A stretch of DNA of 64,000 bases, taken from contig NZ_JAKSYJ010000119.1 in assembly GCF_022829365.1 (NCBI RefSeq), positions 342,904 to 406,903 of the forward strand, read 5' to 3'. The translations under genes and the position numbers were made by a program. A model generated the notes under the pieces. It saw only the letters and a list, made by a program, of their open reading frames with translations. It had not been told where the DNA came from and made no database searches. Numbering within the stretch: the first letter of the stretch is position 1; each line of letters starts with the position of its first letter. The stretch is from Methylobacterium sp. J-077. Lineage in GTDB: Bacteria; Pseudomonadota; Alphaproteobacteria; Rhizobiales; Beijerinckiaceae. Positions 33,373 to 41,069 of the stretch are shown in pieces.

Positions 33373-34116
33373 TCAGGCCGGCGGCAGGGCCTCGGGATCG
33401 ATGAGGCCGCCCGCCGCCCAATCCCGCAACAGGGCGCGAACGGCAACCGGGTCGGGCAGGCGCCGGCTGGCCACGGTGTCGCCGTCGCCGACCCGGACGG
33501 CGATACCGCCATCCTCGTTGACCGACGCGAAGGCGATCTCGTCGGTGCGGTCGTCGCCGAAGAAGACCGGCCGGCGTCCGGCATAGGGGGGCTGCTCCAG
33601 GAAAGCACGGATCGCGTGGGCCTTGGTCGCCTGCGCCGGGACGATCTCGCCCACCGCCTTGCCGAGCTGGAGCCGATAAGCACCCCCGAGGGCCTCGGCC
33701 GCGTCCTTGACCAGCGCCTCGGCCCGGGCGGCATCTGCCGCGCTCGCCAGGCGCCAATGCACCGCCACCGAGGCGCCCTTGTCCTCGATCAGCACGTCGG
33801 CTAGCGCCCGGCTCTCGGCGTGCAGGCGCTCGACCTGACGGCGCAGCTCCAGATGATCCTCGGCCCGGCCGCCCGACAGGGAACCGCCGACCCGGCACTC
33901 GACGCCGTGCAGCCCGGCCGCATCAAGGCGCGAGGGCGCCAGAAAAGCGTCGATCACCGAGACCGGCCGGCCGGTCACGATCGCCAGCGCCCCGCCCAGC
34001 CGGTCGCGCAGCCGTTCGAGGGTCTCGACCAGGCCGGGCTCGACCTGCACGGCATCCGGCCGCGGCGCGATCTCGGCGAGGGTTCCATCGAAGTCGAGGA
34101 AGAGGGCGATGTCCAT
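33373..34116 (-). CDS. otsB: Trehalose-6-phosphate phosphatase
   Basis: HAD-superfamily protein of 247 residues from ATG 34116. The DxDGT motif (FLDFDGTL) holds the nucleophile and acid. IVTGRPVSVID is motif II, and FFGDDRTDEIAF is motif III/IV. HGVECRVGG in the cap matches OtsB. It removes phosphate from trehalose-6-phosphate. No otsA is in the window. Trehalose is a desiccation and osmotic protectant, of use to a leaf or soil bacterium. Confidence 0.92.
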   Translation of the reverse strand: MDIALFLDFDGTLAEIAPRPDAVQVEPGLVETLERLRDRLGGALAIVTGRPVSVIDAFLAPSRLDAAGLHGVECRVGGSLSGGRAEDHLELRRQVERLHAESRALADVLIEDKGASVAVHWRLASAADAARAEALVKDAAEALGGAYRLQLGKAVGEIVPAQATKAHAIRAFLEQPPYAGRRPVFFGDDRTDEIAFASVNEDGGIAVRVGDGDTVASRRLPDPVAVRALLRDWAAGGLIDPEALPPA

Positions 34117-34234
34117 CGCGGTCGGTCCCGGGCGGTGAGCGTGGGGCACGGGCTAGCATGCGACGACGGCGCGAGGAACGGTTACAGGCATCAACCTATC
34201 GCTTACGCGGGATACGATATACGCCCGACCCGTC

Positions 34235-34744
34235 ATGGCCCGTCCGCTTTCCCGTCCGATCCCCGACCCGACCAGACCCGGCGACGAGAGCGTCTGGGAC
34301 TATCCGCGGCCCCCGCGCCTTGAACGGGTGTCGGAGACACTGCGGGTGGTCCTCGGCGGTGCGGTGATCGCGCAGACTAGAGCCGGCTACCGGGTGCTGG
34401 AGACAGCCCATCCCCCGACCTATTACTTTCCGCCCGGCGACGTGACGGCCGGTGTGCTCTCGGGGCCGCGCCGCGGCGGCATCTGCGAGTGGAAGGGGCA
34501 AGCCGTGCTGTTCGACGTGCATGGCGGCGACCGGCTGGCCCCCAGCGCCGCCTGGTCCTACCCCGACCCGACGCCCAACTTCGACGCGATCTCAGGCTAC
34601 GTCGCGTTCTACGCCCTGCCGATGGATGCCTGCTTCGTCGGCGACGCGCGGGTGACGCCCCAGCCCGGAACCTTCTACGGCGGCTGGATCACCTCCGGCA
34701 TCGTCGGACCGTTCAAGGGCAGCCCGGGCACGATGGGCTGGTAA
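34235..34744 (+). CDS. DUF427 domain protein
   Basis: Protein of 169 residues. DUF427 features are the ETLRVVLGGAVIAQTRAGYRVLETAHPP stretch (seen as VVLGGAVIA, RVLETAHPP), YYFPPGDV and CEWKGQAVLFDV, then AWSYPDPTPNFDAISGYVAFY in outline. The domain forms a small beta barrel; its function is unknown. It is an orphan, divergent from otsB, and 58 bases upstream of a beta-lactamase-family hydrolase gene on the same strand, so the two may be cotranscribed. Confidence 0.9.
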   Translation: MARPLSRPIPDPTRPGDESVWDYPRPPRLERVSETLRVVLGGAVIAQTRAGYRVLETAHPPTYYFPPGDVTAGVLSGPRRGGICEWKGQAVLFDVHGGDRLAPSAAWSYPDPTPNFDAISGYVAFYALPMDACFVGDARVTPQPGTFYGGWITSGIVGPFKGSPGTMGW

Positions 34745-34802
34745 CTTCGCAGCTATGCGCTTTATCGTTCCCCATCGAGCCTGACCGGCCGAAGGAGACG
34801 CC

Positions 34803-36026
34803 ATGAGCGCGCTGACCGAGATCGACCCGACAGGTGCGGGGTTCAGCCCGGGCGGCCTCGCGCGGATCACGCCATGGATGGACCGGCTGGTGGCAGAGGG
34901 CAGGCTCGGCGGCCTGTCAGTGACGGTGGCGCGTCGGGGCCGCGTCGCGTTCGCCCGCGCCTGCGGGCAGGCCGACCTCGCCCGCGGCACCCCGTTCACC
35001 CTCGACACGGTGACCCGGATCTATTCCATGACCAAGCCACTCACCTCGGTGGCGGTGATGCAGCTCTACGAGCAGGGCCTGTTCCAGCTGGATGACCCGG
35101 TCGCGCGGGTGCTGCCGGAATTTGCCGAGATGCGCGTGGCCGTGGGCGGCAACCGGGCGAAGCTGGAGACCGAGCCGGCGCGCCGGGCGATCACCGTGCG
35201 CGATCTCCTCACCCATACGGCCGGCCTGACCTACGGCTTCATGGAGGCGACCCTCGTCGACGCGCAGTATCGCGAGCACGGCATCGATTTCCTGGCGCGC
35301 GAGGGCAGCCTCGCCGAGATGACGGCGCGGGTCGCCAGGATGCCGCTGCTCGCCCAACCGGGCAGCGCCTGGAACTACAGCGTCGCCACCGACGTGCTCG
35401 GCCAGTACGTGGCGGCGCTCACCGGCCGCCCCTTCGCCGACTACCTGCGCGAGGCGGTCATCGCGCCGCTCGGCATGGTCGACACCGACTTTCATGTCCG
35501 CCCCGAGCTGATGCCGCGCTTCTGCGCGACCTACGCGTATGACCGGGCGCGCCAGCTCAGACAGTTCGACGATTCCGTGGAGACCGCCTTCGCCCAGCGG
35601 CCGGCCATCGCCTCGGGCGGCGGCGGCCTCGTCTCAACGGCGGCCGACTATCAGCGCTTCTGCCGGATGATCCTCAACGGCGGCACGCTCGATGGCAATC
35701 GCCTGCTCGGCCGGAAGACCGTGGCGCTGATGCTGGCCAACCACCTGTCGGGGGATCTGGCCGCCATGGGCACGCCGCGCTTCGCCGAAACCTCCTATAC
35801 CGGGATCGGCTTCGGCCTCGGCTTCTCGGTGATGCTCGACCCGGCCCGGGCCCAGATCCTCGGCACGCCCGGCGAGGTTGCCTGGGGCGGCCTGGCCTCG
35901 ACCGCCTTCTGGATCGACCCAGTCGAGGATCTGTCCGTGGTGCTCATGACGCAGCTCGTGCCGTCCTCGGCGCTGCCGATCCGGCGGGAGCTGCGGGTGC
36001 TGACCTACGCGGCCCTCGACGAATGA
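34803..36026 (+). CDS. Serine hydrolase, class C beta-lactamase/EstB family
   Basis: Protein of 407 residues. The SxxK nucleophile motif is in IYSMTKPLTSV, the YxN-like motif is WNYSVATDVLG (Tyr-Ser-Val, as in EstB esterases), and the C-terminal block WGGLASTAFWIDP replaces the KTG box of beta-lactamases. It therefore looks like a family VIII esterase rather than a true beta-lactamase. No signal peptide is visible, so it is probably cytoplasmic. The substrate is unknown. Confidence 0.9.
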   Translation: MSALTEIDPTGAGFSPGGLARITPWMDRLVAEGRLGGLSVTVARRGRVAFARACGQADLARGTPFTLDTVTRIYSMTKPLTSVAVMQLYEQGLFQLDDPVARVLPEFAEMRVAVGGNRAKLETEPARRAITVRDLLTHTAGLTYGFMEATLVDAQYREHGIDFLAREGSLAEMTARVARMPLLAQPGSAWNYSVATDVLGQYVAALTGRPFADYLREAVIAPLGMVDTDFHVRPELMPRFCATYAYDRARQLRQFDDSVETAFAQRPAIASGGGGLVSTAADYQRFCRMILNGGTLDGNRLLGRKTVALMLANHLSGDLAAMGTPRFAETSYTGIGFGLGFSVMLDPARAQILGTPGEVAWGGLASTAFWIDPVEDLSVVLMTQLVPSSALPIRRELRVLTYAALDE

Positions 36027-36042
36027 GGACCGCGAACCGCGC

Positions 36043-36657
36043 TCATTGCGGAGCGGGGGCGTCCACGGCGGCTGGCTTCGGCGACGGCTTCGCGCCCGCC
36101 TTGGCGGTGGACTTGGGCGGGGCCGTGACGAATTCCGGGTCGCTGCGCGGACCGTTCGGCGCGTTGGTCGGGCCGGCGAGCTGGCCAGGTGCAAGGTCGA
36201 CGACCTTGTTCCAAGTCTGCGACTTGCACAGGAAGGCGATCAGGCAGCCCCGCACAGTCAGCTCGTTGGGCGCGTCGGTCCAGATGGTGACGTCGTAGGA
36301 CTTGCCGTCCTCGGAATTATAGATCTTGCCCTCGTAATGGGCGTCGGCGTTCGGCTTCAGGCCCATGATCAGCTGATGGCCGAGCGACGCGCGAGCCTGC
36401 TTCTTCGGATCGGGGTTCTTGAAGTCGACCCGCGGCTCGCCCTTGTCGTTGAGCGGGACCTTCAGCCAGACCACGTAGCCGCACAGCCGGTCGTTGGCGG
36501 CGCCGCACTTCTCGAGGCGGACGCGGGCACGGCCGTCCTCGGTGAGGTAGGTTCCACTGGGGTCGGTCGGAGCCGCGGCCTGCGCCGGGGCCGCCAGTGC
36601 CGCGAGTGCCAGGACTGCGAGCGGCGCCAACCGCCGGCCGATCGAAGATATCGTCAT
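36043..36657 (-). CDS. DUF2147 secreted protein
   Basis: Protein of 204 residues with a clear signal peptide (LAPLAVLALAALAAPAQAAAP). The mature part follows DUF2147: DPSGTYLTEDGRARVRLEKCG in outline, LCGYVVWL, then IYNSEDGKSYDVTIW and LTVRGCLIAFLCKSQTW. Four cysteines suggest two disulfides in the periplasm. The C-terminal 40 residues are Pro/Ala/Lys-rich and disordered. Function is unknown. Confidence 0.9.
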   Translation of the reverse strand: MTISSIGRRLAPLAVLALAALAAPAQAAAPTDPSGTYLTEDGRARVRLEKCGAANDRLCGYVVWLKVPLNDKGEPRVDFKNPDPKKQARASLGHQLIMGLKPNADAHYEGKIYNSEDGKSYDVTIWTDAPNELTVRGCLIAFLCKSQTWNKVVDLAPGQLAGPTNAPNGPRSDPEFVTAPPKSTAKAGAKPSPKPAAVDAPAPQ

Positions 36658-36869
36658 ACCCGAACTCCCCTGCCTCGCGAGTCCCGAAGGAACGGGACCG
36701 CCCGCCGCGCGGATAGCCCCTTCGCTCGCGTCATTGCGCTCGCGCCGGGTCGTGAACCGGGCAACGTGCGCGTCGTGCCCGCCCTCTCTCGCGCGAAGTT
36801 GTCCGCATCATGACGGCGCAGCCTAGGGCTGAAGGGTATTGGTAAGTCTTCGCAGCCGCGGCGGGTGGT

Positions 36870-37400
36870 TCAAACGCGGGTCGGCGCGATGCTCCGGCCC
36901 GGTCCGAGAGGGCGCTGCATCAGGGTCACGTCGAGCCAGCGGCCGTGCTTGTAGCCGACCCCGGCCAGAATGCCGACCGGCGTGAAGCCGAGACCGGCAT
37001 GCAGCGCAACGGAGGCGGTGGAATCGCTCTCGGCTATGACCGCGACCAGGGTCCGGCCGCCGATGCGCTCGCTCTCCGCGATCAGCGCAACGAGCAGGGC
37101 GCGGCCGACGCCGCCGCCCCGGGCCGACCGGGCGACGTAGATCGAATCCTCAAGGGTCGAGCGGTAGGCCGCGCGCTGGTGGTAAGGGCCGGCATAGGCA
37201 TAGCCGACCACAGGGCCGTCCCGGACGGCCACGAGATACGGGAAGTCGCCTTCGCGCAGAACGGCGAACCGGCGAGCCATCTCCGCGACGCTCGGCGGCT
37301 CCAATTCGAAGCTGGCCGTGCCGGTGCTGACGGCATCGCCGTAGATAGATGCGATAGCCGAGATGTCGGCCTCGGTCGCAGGGCGGATCGCGTGGGTCAC
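36870..37400 (-). CDS. GNAT N-acetyltransferase, phosphinothricin acetyltransferase-like
   Basis: Protein of 176 residues of the Pat/Bar/YncA-type GNAT group. Seen are IRPATEADISAIASIYGDAV at the start, TASFELEPPS, the acetyl-CoA loop VARSARGGGVGRALL, and LHAGLGFTPVGILAGVGYKHGRWLDV at the end. The Pat-like group acetylates phosphinothricin, methionine sulfoximine or similar amino-acid analogues. The native substrate is uncertain. Confidence 0.9.
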   Translation of the reverse strand: MTHAIRPATEADISAIASIYGDAVSTGTASFELEPPSVAEMARRFAVLREGDFPYLVAVRDGPVVGYAYAGPYHQRAAYRSTLEDSIYVARSARGGGVGRALLVALIAESERIGGRTLVAVIAESDSTASVALHAGLGFTPVGILAGVGYKHGRWLDVTLMQRPLGPGRSIAPTRV

Positions 37401-37437
37401 GGCCGGAGCATATCCGCGCCACGCTCAAAACGGCAAT

Positions 37438-37470
37438 GCGCGATCACCCCGAGGGGCCGGGTGATCGCGC
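37438..37470 (-). terminator. Strong hairpin, probable terminator
   Basis: GCGCGATCACCC (37438-37449) pairs perfectly with GGGTGATCGCGC (37459-37470) across a nine-base loop. Read on the minus strand, a TTTT run follows about ten bases after the stem. It lies 87 bases beyond the stop of the small Cys-rich gene and 37 bases upstream of the GNAT start. Confidence 0.6.
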
Positions 37471-37556
37471 GCGGTTCGTCACGGGCCGATCGCGGAGCGG
37501 GGCTGCGCGGGGATGGACGCCGGCCCCATCCGCGATCGATGCGCCGCGCGATCCGA

Positions 37557-37766
37557 TTACTCGGCCGCGGTCATCTCGGCGGTGAAGTGACCGCACCAAT
37601 CCTTGGAGGCGACCACCGGCCACAGACCCTTGGACTGCGGCGCCGGCTGGCTGACCGGCGGGTTGAAGCGGCAGAGGCCCTCGTCGCCCTGCGCCTGGGC
37701 GCCGTTGAGCTTGTGATCGTCGAAGAAGCGGCAGCTCTCGCAGGCGGCGTTCGCGGTACCGGTCAT
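37557..37766 (-). CDS. Small cysteine-motif protein
   Basis: Protein of 69 residues. The pattern CESCRFF ... GLCRFNPP ... WPVVASKDWCGHF places four Cys and aromatic residues as in a widespread family of tiny, uncharacterised proteins, probably binding zinc or another metal. A good sigma-70-like promoter with a palindrome lies just upstream (37827-37860), so it is probably a separately regulated single gene. Confidence 0.7.
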   Translation of the reverse strand: MTGTANAACESCRFFDDHKLNGAQAQGDEGLCRFNPPVSQPAPQSKGLWPVVASKDWCGHFTAEMTAAE

Positions 37767-37826
37767 GGTGTTTCTCCGTCGTCGTGAAGGCTTCGGCAGG
37801 GGGCTGAGAAGCGCCGCCCGCTCACA

Positions 37827-37860
37827 GTTCTTAATTAGAACAGCTCCAATGAACGGTCAA
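37827..37860 (-). promoter_or_regulatory. Sigma-70-like promoter with overlapping palindrome
   Basis: On the minus strand TTGACC (37855-37860) and TAATTA (37832-37837) are separated by 17 bases. The -10 lies inside GTTC-N7-GAAC (37827-37841), a palindrome that could let a repressor block the promoter. The predicted leader before the Cys-motif gene is about 60 bases. Confidence 0.55.
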
Positions 37861-37953
37861 GGGTTAGGTCCGATCCGTCGATCCCGCGAAACGGTTGGCC
37901 CGGCCATCCCGCATGGAAACGTCGACCGGGCGCACACCCCGATCCAAAACGCG

Positions 37954-37987
37954 TGAAGCCGGACCCCCGATCGAGGATCCGGCTTCA
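37954..37987 (-). terminator. Hairpin, probable terminator of the small secreted-protein gene
   Basis: TGAAGCCGGA (37954-37963) and TCCGGCTTCA (37978-37987) pair perfectly with a 14-base loop. On the minus strand a TTTT run follows within a few bases. It lies 70 bases after the stop at 38057. Confidence 0.55.
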
Positions 37988-38056
37988 TGAGGCCGTGGGT
38001 GTTTTCAGATCACCGCTCGGTCAGGTGCGGTCTTCGTGTCGGACGAGAGGGCTCGA

Positions 38057-38257
38057 TCAGCCCTGCTTGTCCTTCTTGTTGGCCCGGTGGTGACCCACCG
38101 CGCAGCCGGCGGCGGCGCCCATCTTGCCGTGCCCGGCCATATGCCCGGCGATGCCGCCGACAACCGCCCCCTTGAGACACCCTTTCGCCTCGGCCGGCGC
38201 GCCCAAGGCGAGAGCGCCGATCGTCAGCGCGGAGGCCAGTGCAATTCGAAACGTCAT
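38057..38257 (-). CDS. Small secreted glycine-rich protein
   Basis: Protein of 66 residues from the ATG at 38257. A signal peptide (FRIALASALTIGALALGAPAEA) is followed by KGCLKGAVVGGIAGHMAGHGKMGAAAGCAVGHHR in outline. The Gly-zipper-like GGIAGHMAGHG segment resembles small outer-membrane-associated glycine-zipper proteins. It has two cysteines and a basic His-rich end. Its function is unknown; an envelope or metal-binding role is possible. Confidence 0.65.
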   Translation of the reverse strand: MTFRIALASALTIGALALGAPAEAKGCLKGAVVGGIAGHMAGHGKMGAAAGCAVGHHRANKKDKQG

Positions 38258-38333
38258 CGCGGTTACTCCCATGGTGTCGCTTGCAACGGCCTCGCAGCCC
38301 GACACGTTCCGCCGGCTCGCCACGGAGAAGGAG

Positions 38334-39437
38334 TCAGCGAGCAAGCCCCGTCACCAGCCGGAGCAGATCCGATTGCCGGGCCGCTCCGGTCTTGGCGAAG
38401 ATCGCCTTCAGCTGCGACCGCGCGGTGGCGGCGGTGATCGAGAACCGGTTTGCCGCCTCGGCGAGACTGAGGCCGCCGGACACAGCCTGCGCGAGGCGCG
38501 CCTCAGCGGGCGTCAACCGGTAGGCGATCTGGAGGATAGCCGCCGGCGGGACCGGAATATTGCCGGGAACGCTGGCGATCAGCAGCGTGCTCCCACCCGC
38601 GAACAATCCCTGGCTCGGACCGACCAGCGGGACGACGTGGATGGCGATCGGCAGCGCATCGCGCCGCGGCATCACCACGGCGGAAATCGGTAACCGCCCG
38701 GACGGCCGCGACAGCGCCTCGAGTTGCCGCGCGGCCTCGCCCTCCTCGGCGGTTAGACGTCCCCCCGCCAGCTTCAGGTCGCGCCCGAGCAGGGCAGCGA
38801 AGGCCGTGTTCCAGCGGATGGCCTTGCCTTCGGAGTCGAGGATCATGGCGGGGCGCCCGATGACCTCGAACGCCTCCGTCAGCCCGGCGAGCCGGGCCTT
38901 CTCGACCATTGCGGTGAGGAGGCCAGCGCGTCGGAGCAGCGGCGCCAGGGTGGCGAGGCGCGCCTGCTCGTGGGGCTCGTACAGACCCTGCGCCACCGTC
39001 CTCTGCAAGGCCAGGCACCAGAGCCGGCCCTTCACCTCGAAGCCGATTCCGGCGAACCAGCGCAAACCACAGGAGGCCAGCAGATCCTGGTAGAACGGCA
39101 GCCGCTCCATCTCCTCGGGAGTGGTGAAATCCTGGTCGACCGTGATGCCCCGGGCACGGATCATCGGCAGCCCGCGGAACCGGTGATCTTCCCGGTGCCA
39201 ATTCTCATCAAAATAGCGCTTCGTGGATTCGGCGAGCGAAGCCGTAGTGATTGCGTCAAGCCCCGTCCGGTCGGTGCGCAGCAGCAACGCGCCCACACTC
39301 CCGGAAGCCTGCGCGACCCGCTCCATCAGGTCCGGCCAGCGCGCCGGATCGACCACCGCCTCTTCCAGGTCTTCCCGGAAGGTCATCTCCAGATCATCAC
39401 GCAGGCGCGCGACGGGATCGTGGTTCAGGCCGGGCAT
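38334..39437 (-). CDS. LuxR-family HTH transcriptional regulator
   Basis: Protein of 367 residues from ATG 39437; an upstream in-frame start at 39470 would add 11. The C-terminal 65 residues carry the LuxR-type HTH: YRLTPAEARLAQAVSGGLSLAEAANRFSITAATARSQLKAIFAKTG in outline. The N-terminal 300 residues contain a GAF/PAS-like sensory part (AMILDSEGKAIRWNTAFAALLG). No receiver is present. A 12-bp palindrome lies 76 bases upstream (39513-39524). Neighbouring EPS genes are divergent and 460 bases away; control of them is only a guess. Confidence 0.85.
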   Translation of the reverse strand: MPGLNHDPVARLRDDLEMTFREDLEEAVVDPARWPDLMERVAQASGSVGALLLRTDRTGLDAITTASLAESTKRYFDENWHREDHRFRGLPMIRARGITVDQDFTTPEEMERLPFYQDLLASCGLRWFAGIGFEVKGRLWCLALQRTVAQGLYEPHEQARLATLAPLLRRAGLLTAMVEKARLAGLTEAFEVIGRPAMILDSEGKAIRWNTAFAALLGRDLKLAGGRLTAEEGEAARQLEALSRPSGRLPISAVVMPRRDALPIAIHVVPLVGPSQGLFAGGSTLLIASVPGNIPVPPAAILQIAYRLTPAEARLAQAVSGGLSLAEAANRFSITAATARSQLKAIFAKTGAARQSDLLRLVTGLAR

Positions 39438-39470
39438 GGCGCTCGACTCCGGGCCGGCAACGACCGGCAA

Positions 39471-39896
39471 TCAGGGCCGCAATGCTCCGTCTTCATCAGA
39501 ACAACGCACACGGTTCGATCGAACTTCCATTAATATAACCGTCAAGATTGAGCAAGGATCTGAATAGGTGACGTTTCGGGTTGCTCGCTTTCGGCCGATG
39601 GACTGGTGATCGTGCCGGTAGCGGCAGGCGGTCATGCCGCACGGACGGCGTGAGTTGGCCTGCTGTCGCGAGCCGATGAGCGTCAGTCGGCCGTGCGGGA
39701 GAACACCGCGGCTGGGCCTTGACCCCCACGGCAGCTCCGCAATCTGCCACGAGGCCATCATCACAACTTCTGATAGAGTTTGGTCGGACCAGGTTCAAGC
39801 CTCGTTAACCAAACCCGTCGATTGTATCGCTCTGCGCGGTTCGATCACGAGTTGTCATCGAACGGGCGCAGTCGAGCATGGTGCGGCTGAAGGTCG
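39471..39896. promoter_or_regulatory. Divergent region upstream of the exopolysaccharide operon
   Basis: Between the LuxR-type gene and the EPS operon. There is an AT-richer patch at 39521-39570 (CCATTAATATAACC), suitable for the LuxR-gene promoter, and a second one at 39765-39820 (CTCGTTAACCAAACC) near the operon. A perfect palindrome lies at 39513-39524. I see no credible gene. Confidence 0.5.
39513..39524. promoter_or_regulatory. 12-bp perfect palindrome GTTCGATCGAAC
   Basis: The site is wholly self-complementary and sits 76 bases upstream of the LuxR-type gene (43 from the earlier possible start), next to an AT-rich promoter-like patch. It could be an autoregulatory operator. Confidence 0.45.
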
Positions 39897-41069
39897 ATGG
39901 CGTTTTTCCTGTCTGCGTTCCTCGGCGCGGCGACCCGGCGCGTCTCCCGAGCCTCCGGCGTCGCGGACCATCCGCGAAGCCGCGCCGCCGCGCTGGCGAT
40001 CCTGACCTGCGCACCGTTGCTGTCCGGTTGCATGACCGGCAAGCCCAACTCGGCCGGGCGGTCAGGCCCGGACGTGACGCAGACCGGTTCGATCAGCGAG
40101 GCGCTGCCGCCCGCTTTGGTCGCCGCCGCCCAGGAGGAGGTCGGGCGCACCATGCGCCTGGGGCTCGCCAATTACCGGCTCAATGTCGGCGACAATCTCG
40201 AAGTCTCGTTCCTGATCGATTCGAGCGTGGTCCAGCCGACCTACCGCCTCAACCCGAGCGACGAGTTCGACGTCGATTTCCGCACCCACCCGGAATACAA
40301 CCGTACGGTGATTGTGCGGCCGGACGGCCGGATCTCGCTGCCGGGCAAGAACGGCATCAAGGTCGCCGGCCTGTCGCCAGAGGCCGCCGCCGCGCTGATC
40401 AAGACCACCTACGACGACGTGCTGATCGACCCGGTCGTCACGGTCATGCTGCGCAAATTCCGCACCGTGACCGATGATTTCCGCGAACTCACGCAGCGGG
40501 CCGATATGGGCCGCGTGAAGGTGCTGGCGATCGAGCCGGACGGCAAGATCAACCTGCCGATGGTGCCCCCGGTCCAGGCCGCCGGCCGGACCGTGACCGA
40601 ACTCGCCGGCAGCCTCACGGCGGCCTACCATCACCAGTTGGCGACGGTGAGCACCAGCGTCCGGCTCGCGAGCCTCGTGCCGGCCAACACCATGGTGTTC
40701 GGCGAGGTCCGAGCCCCGGGGCCCGTCACCCTCCAGGGCGCCCGCACCCTGGCGCAGGTGCTGGGCTCGGCCGGCGGCGTGCTGCCGACCGCCGCAGGCG
40801 ATGCCGTGCGCATCATCCGGTTCGACGCGGAAGCCGCGGGCAGCGTCCGCATCGTCGATATCGGCCAGCCGGGGCTTGCCGACACGATCATCGTGCCGCC
40901 GAACGCCACGGTCTACGTGCCGCCGTCGCTGCTGGCCAAGACCGCCCGCGCCGTCGACCTCGTGGTCCGTCAGATCCTGCTCTTCAACGGCACGGGCTTC
41001 GGGGTGAACTACATCACCGGCCCGTCCGCCAGCACCTCCACCAGCGCAACCGTGAGGTCCGGGACGTGA
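39897..41069 (+). CDS. Polysaccharide export outer-membrane lipoprotein (Wza/OPX family)
   Basis: Protein of 390 residues. A signal segment ends in the lipobox LLSGC (Cys45). The poly-export domain contains VRPDGRISLPGKNGIKVAGLSPEAAAALI in outline and a following SLBB-like region (VFGEVRAPGPVTLQGARTLAQVLGSAGG). The domain start looks duplicated: YRLNVGDNLEVSF and, 25 residues on, YRLNPSDEFDVDF. OPX proteins form the outer-membrane channel for capsule or exopolysaccharide. It is first gene of a tightly overlapping five-gene operon (39897-45871). Confidence 0.92.
   Translation: MAFFLSAFLGAATRRVSRASGVADHPRSRAAALAILTCAPLLSGCMTGKPNSAGRSGPDVTQTGSISEALPPALVAAAQEEVGRTMRLGLANYRLNVGDNLEVSFLIDSSVVQPTYRLNPSDEFDVDFRTHPEYNRTVIVRPDGRISLPGKNGIKVAGLSPEAAAALIKTTYDDVLIDPVVTVMLRKFRTVTDDFRELTQRADMGRVKVLAIEPDGKINLPMVPPVQAAGRTVTELAGSLTAAYHHQLATVSTSVRLASLVPANTMVFGEVRAPGPVTLQGARTLAQVLGSAGGVLPTAAGDAVRIIRFDAEAAGSVRIVDIGQPGLADTIIVPPNATVYVPPSLLAKTARAVDLVVRQILLFNGTGFGVNYITGPSASTSTSATVRSGT

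Noticed and set aside
34803..36026. Antibiotic-resistance beta-lactamase
   Set aside because: The SxxK motif is present, but there is no signal peptide, the YxN is YSV and the KTG box is replaced by WGG, which is the esterase pattern.
36870..37400. Herbicide-resistance gene bar/pat
   Set aside because: Similarity is to the broad Pat-like GNAT family found in most soil bacteria; there is no evidence of a dedicated phosphinothricin function.
39496..39798. A 100-codon minus-strand frame upstream of the LuxR-type gene
   Set aside because: No similarity, no ribosome site, unusual Cys/Pro content, and it would cover the AT-rich promoter-like patch and palindrome.
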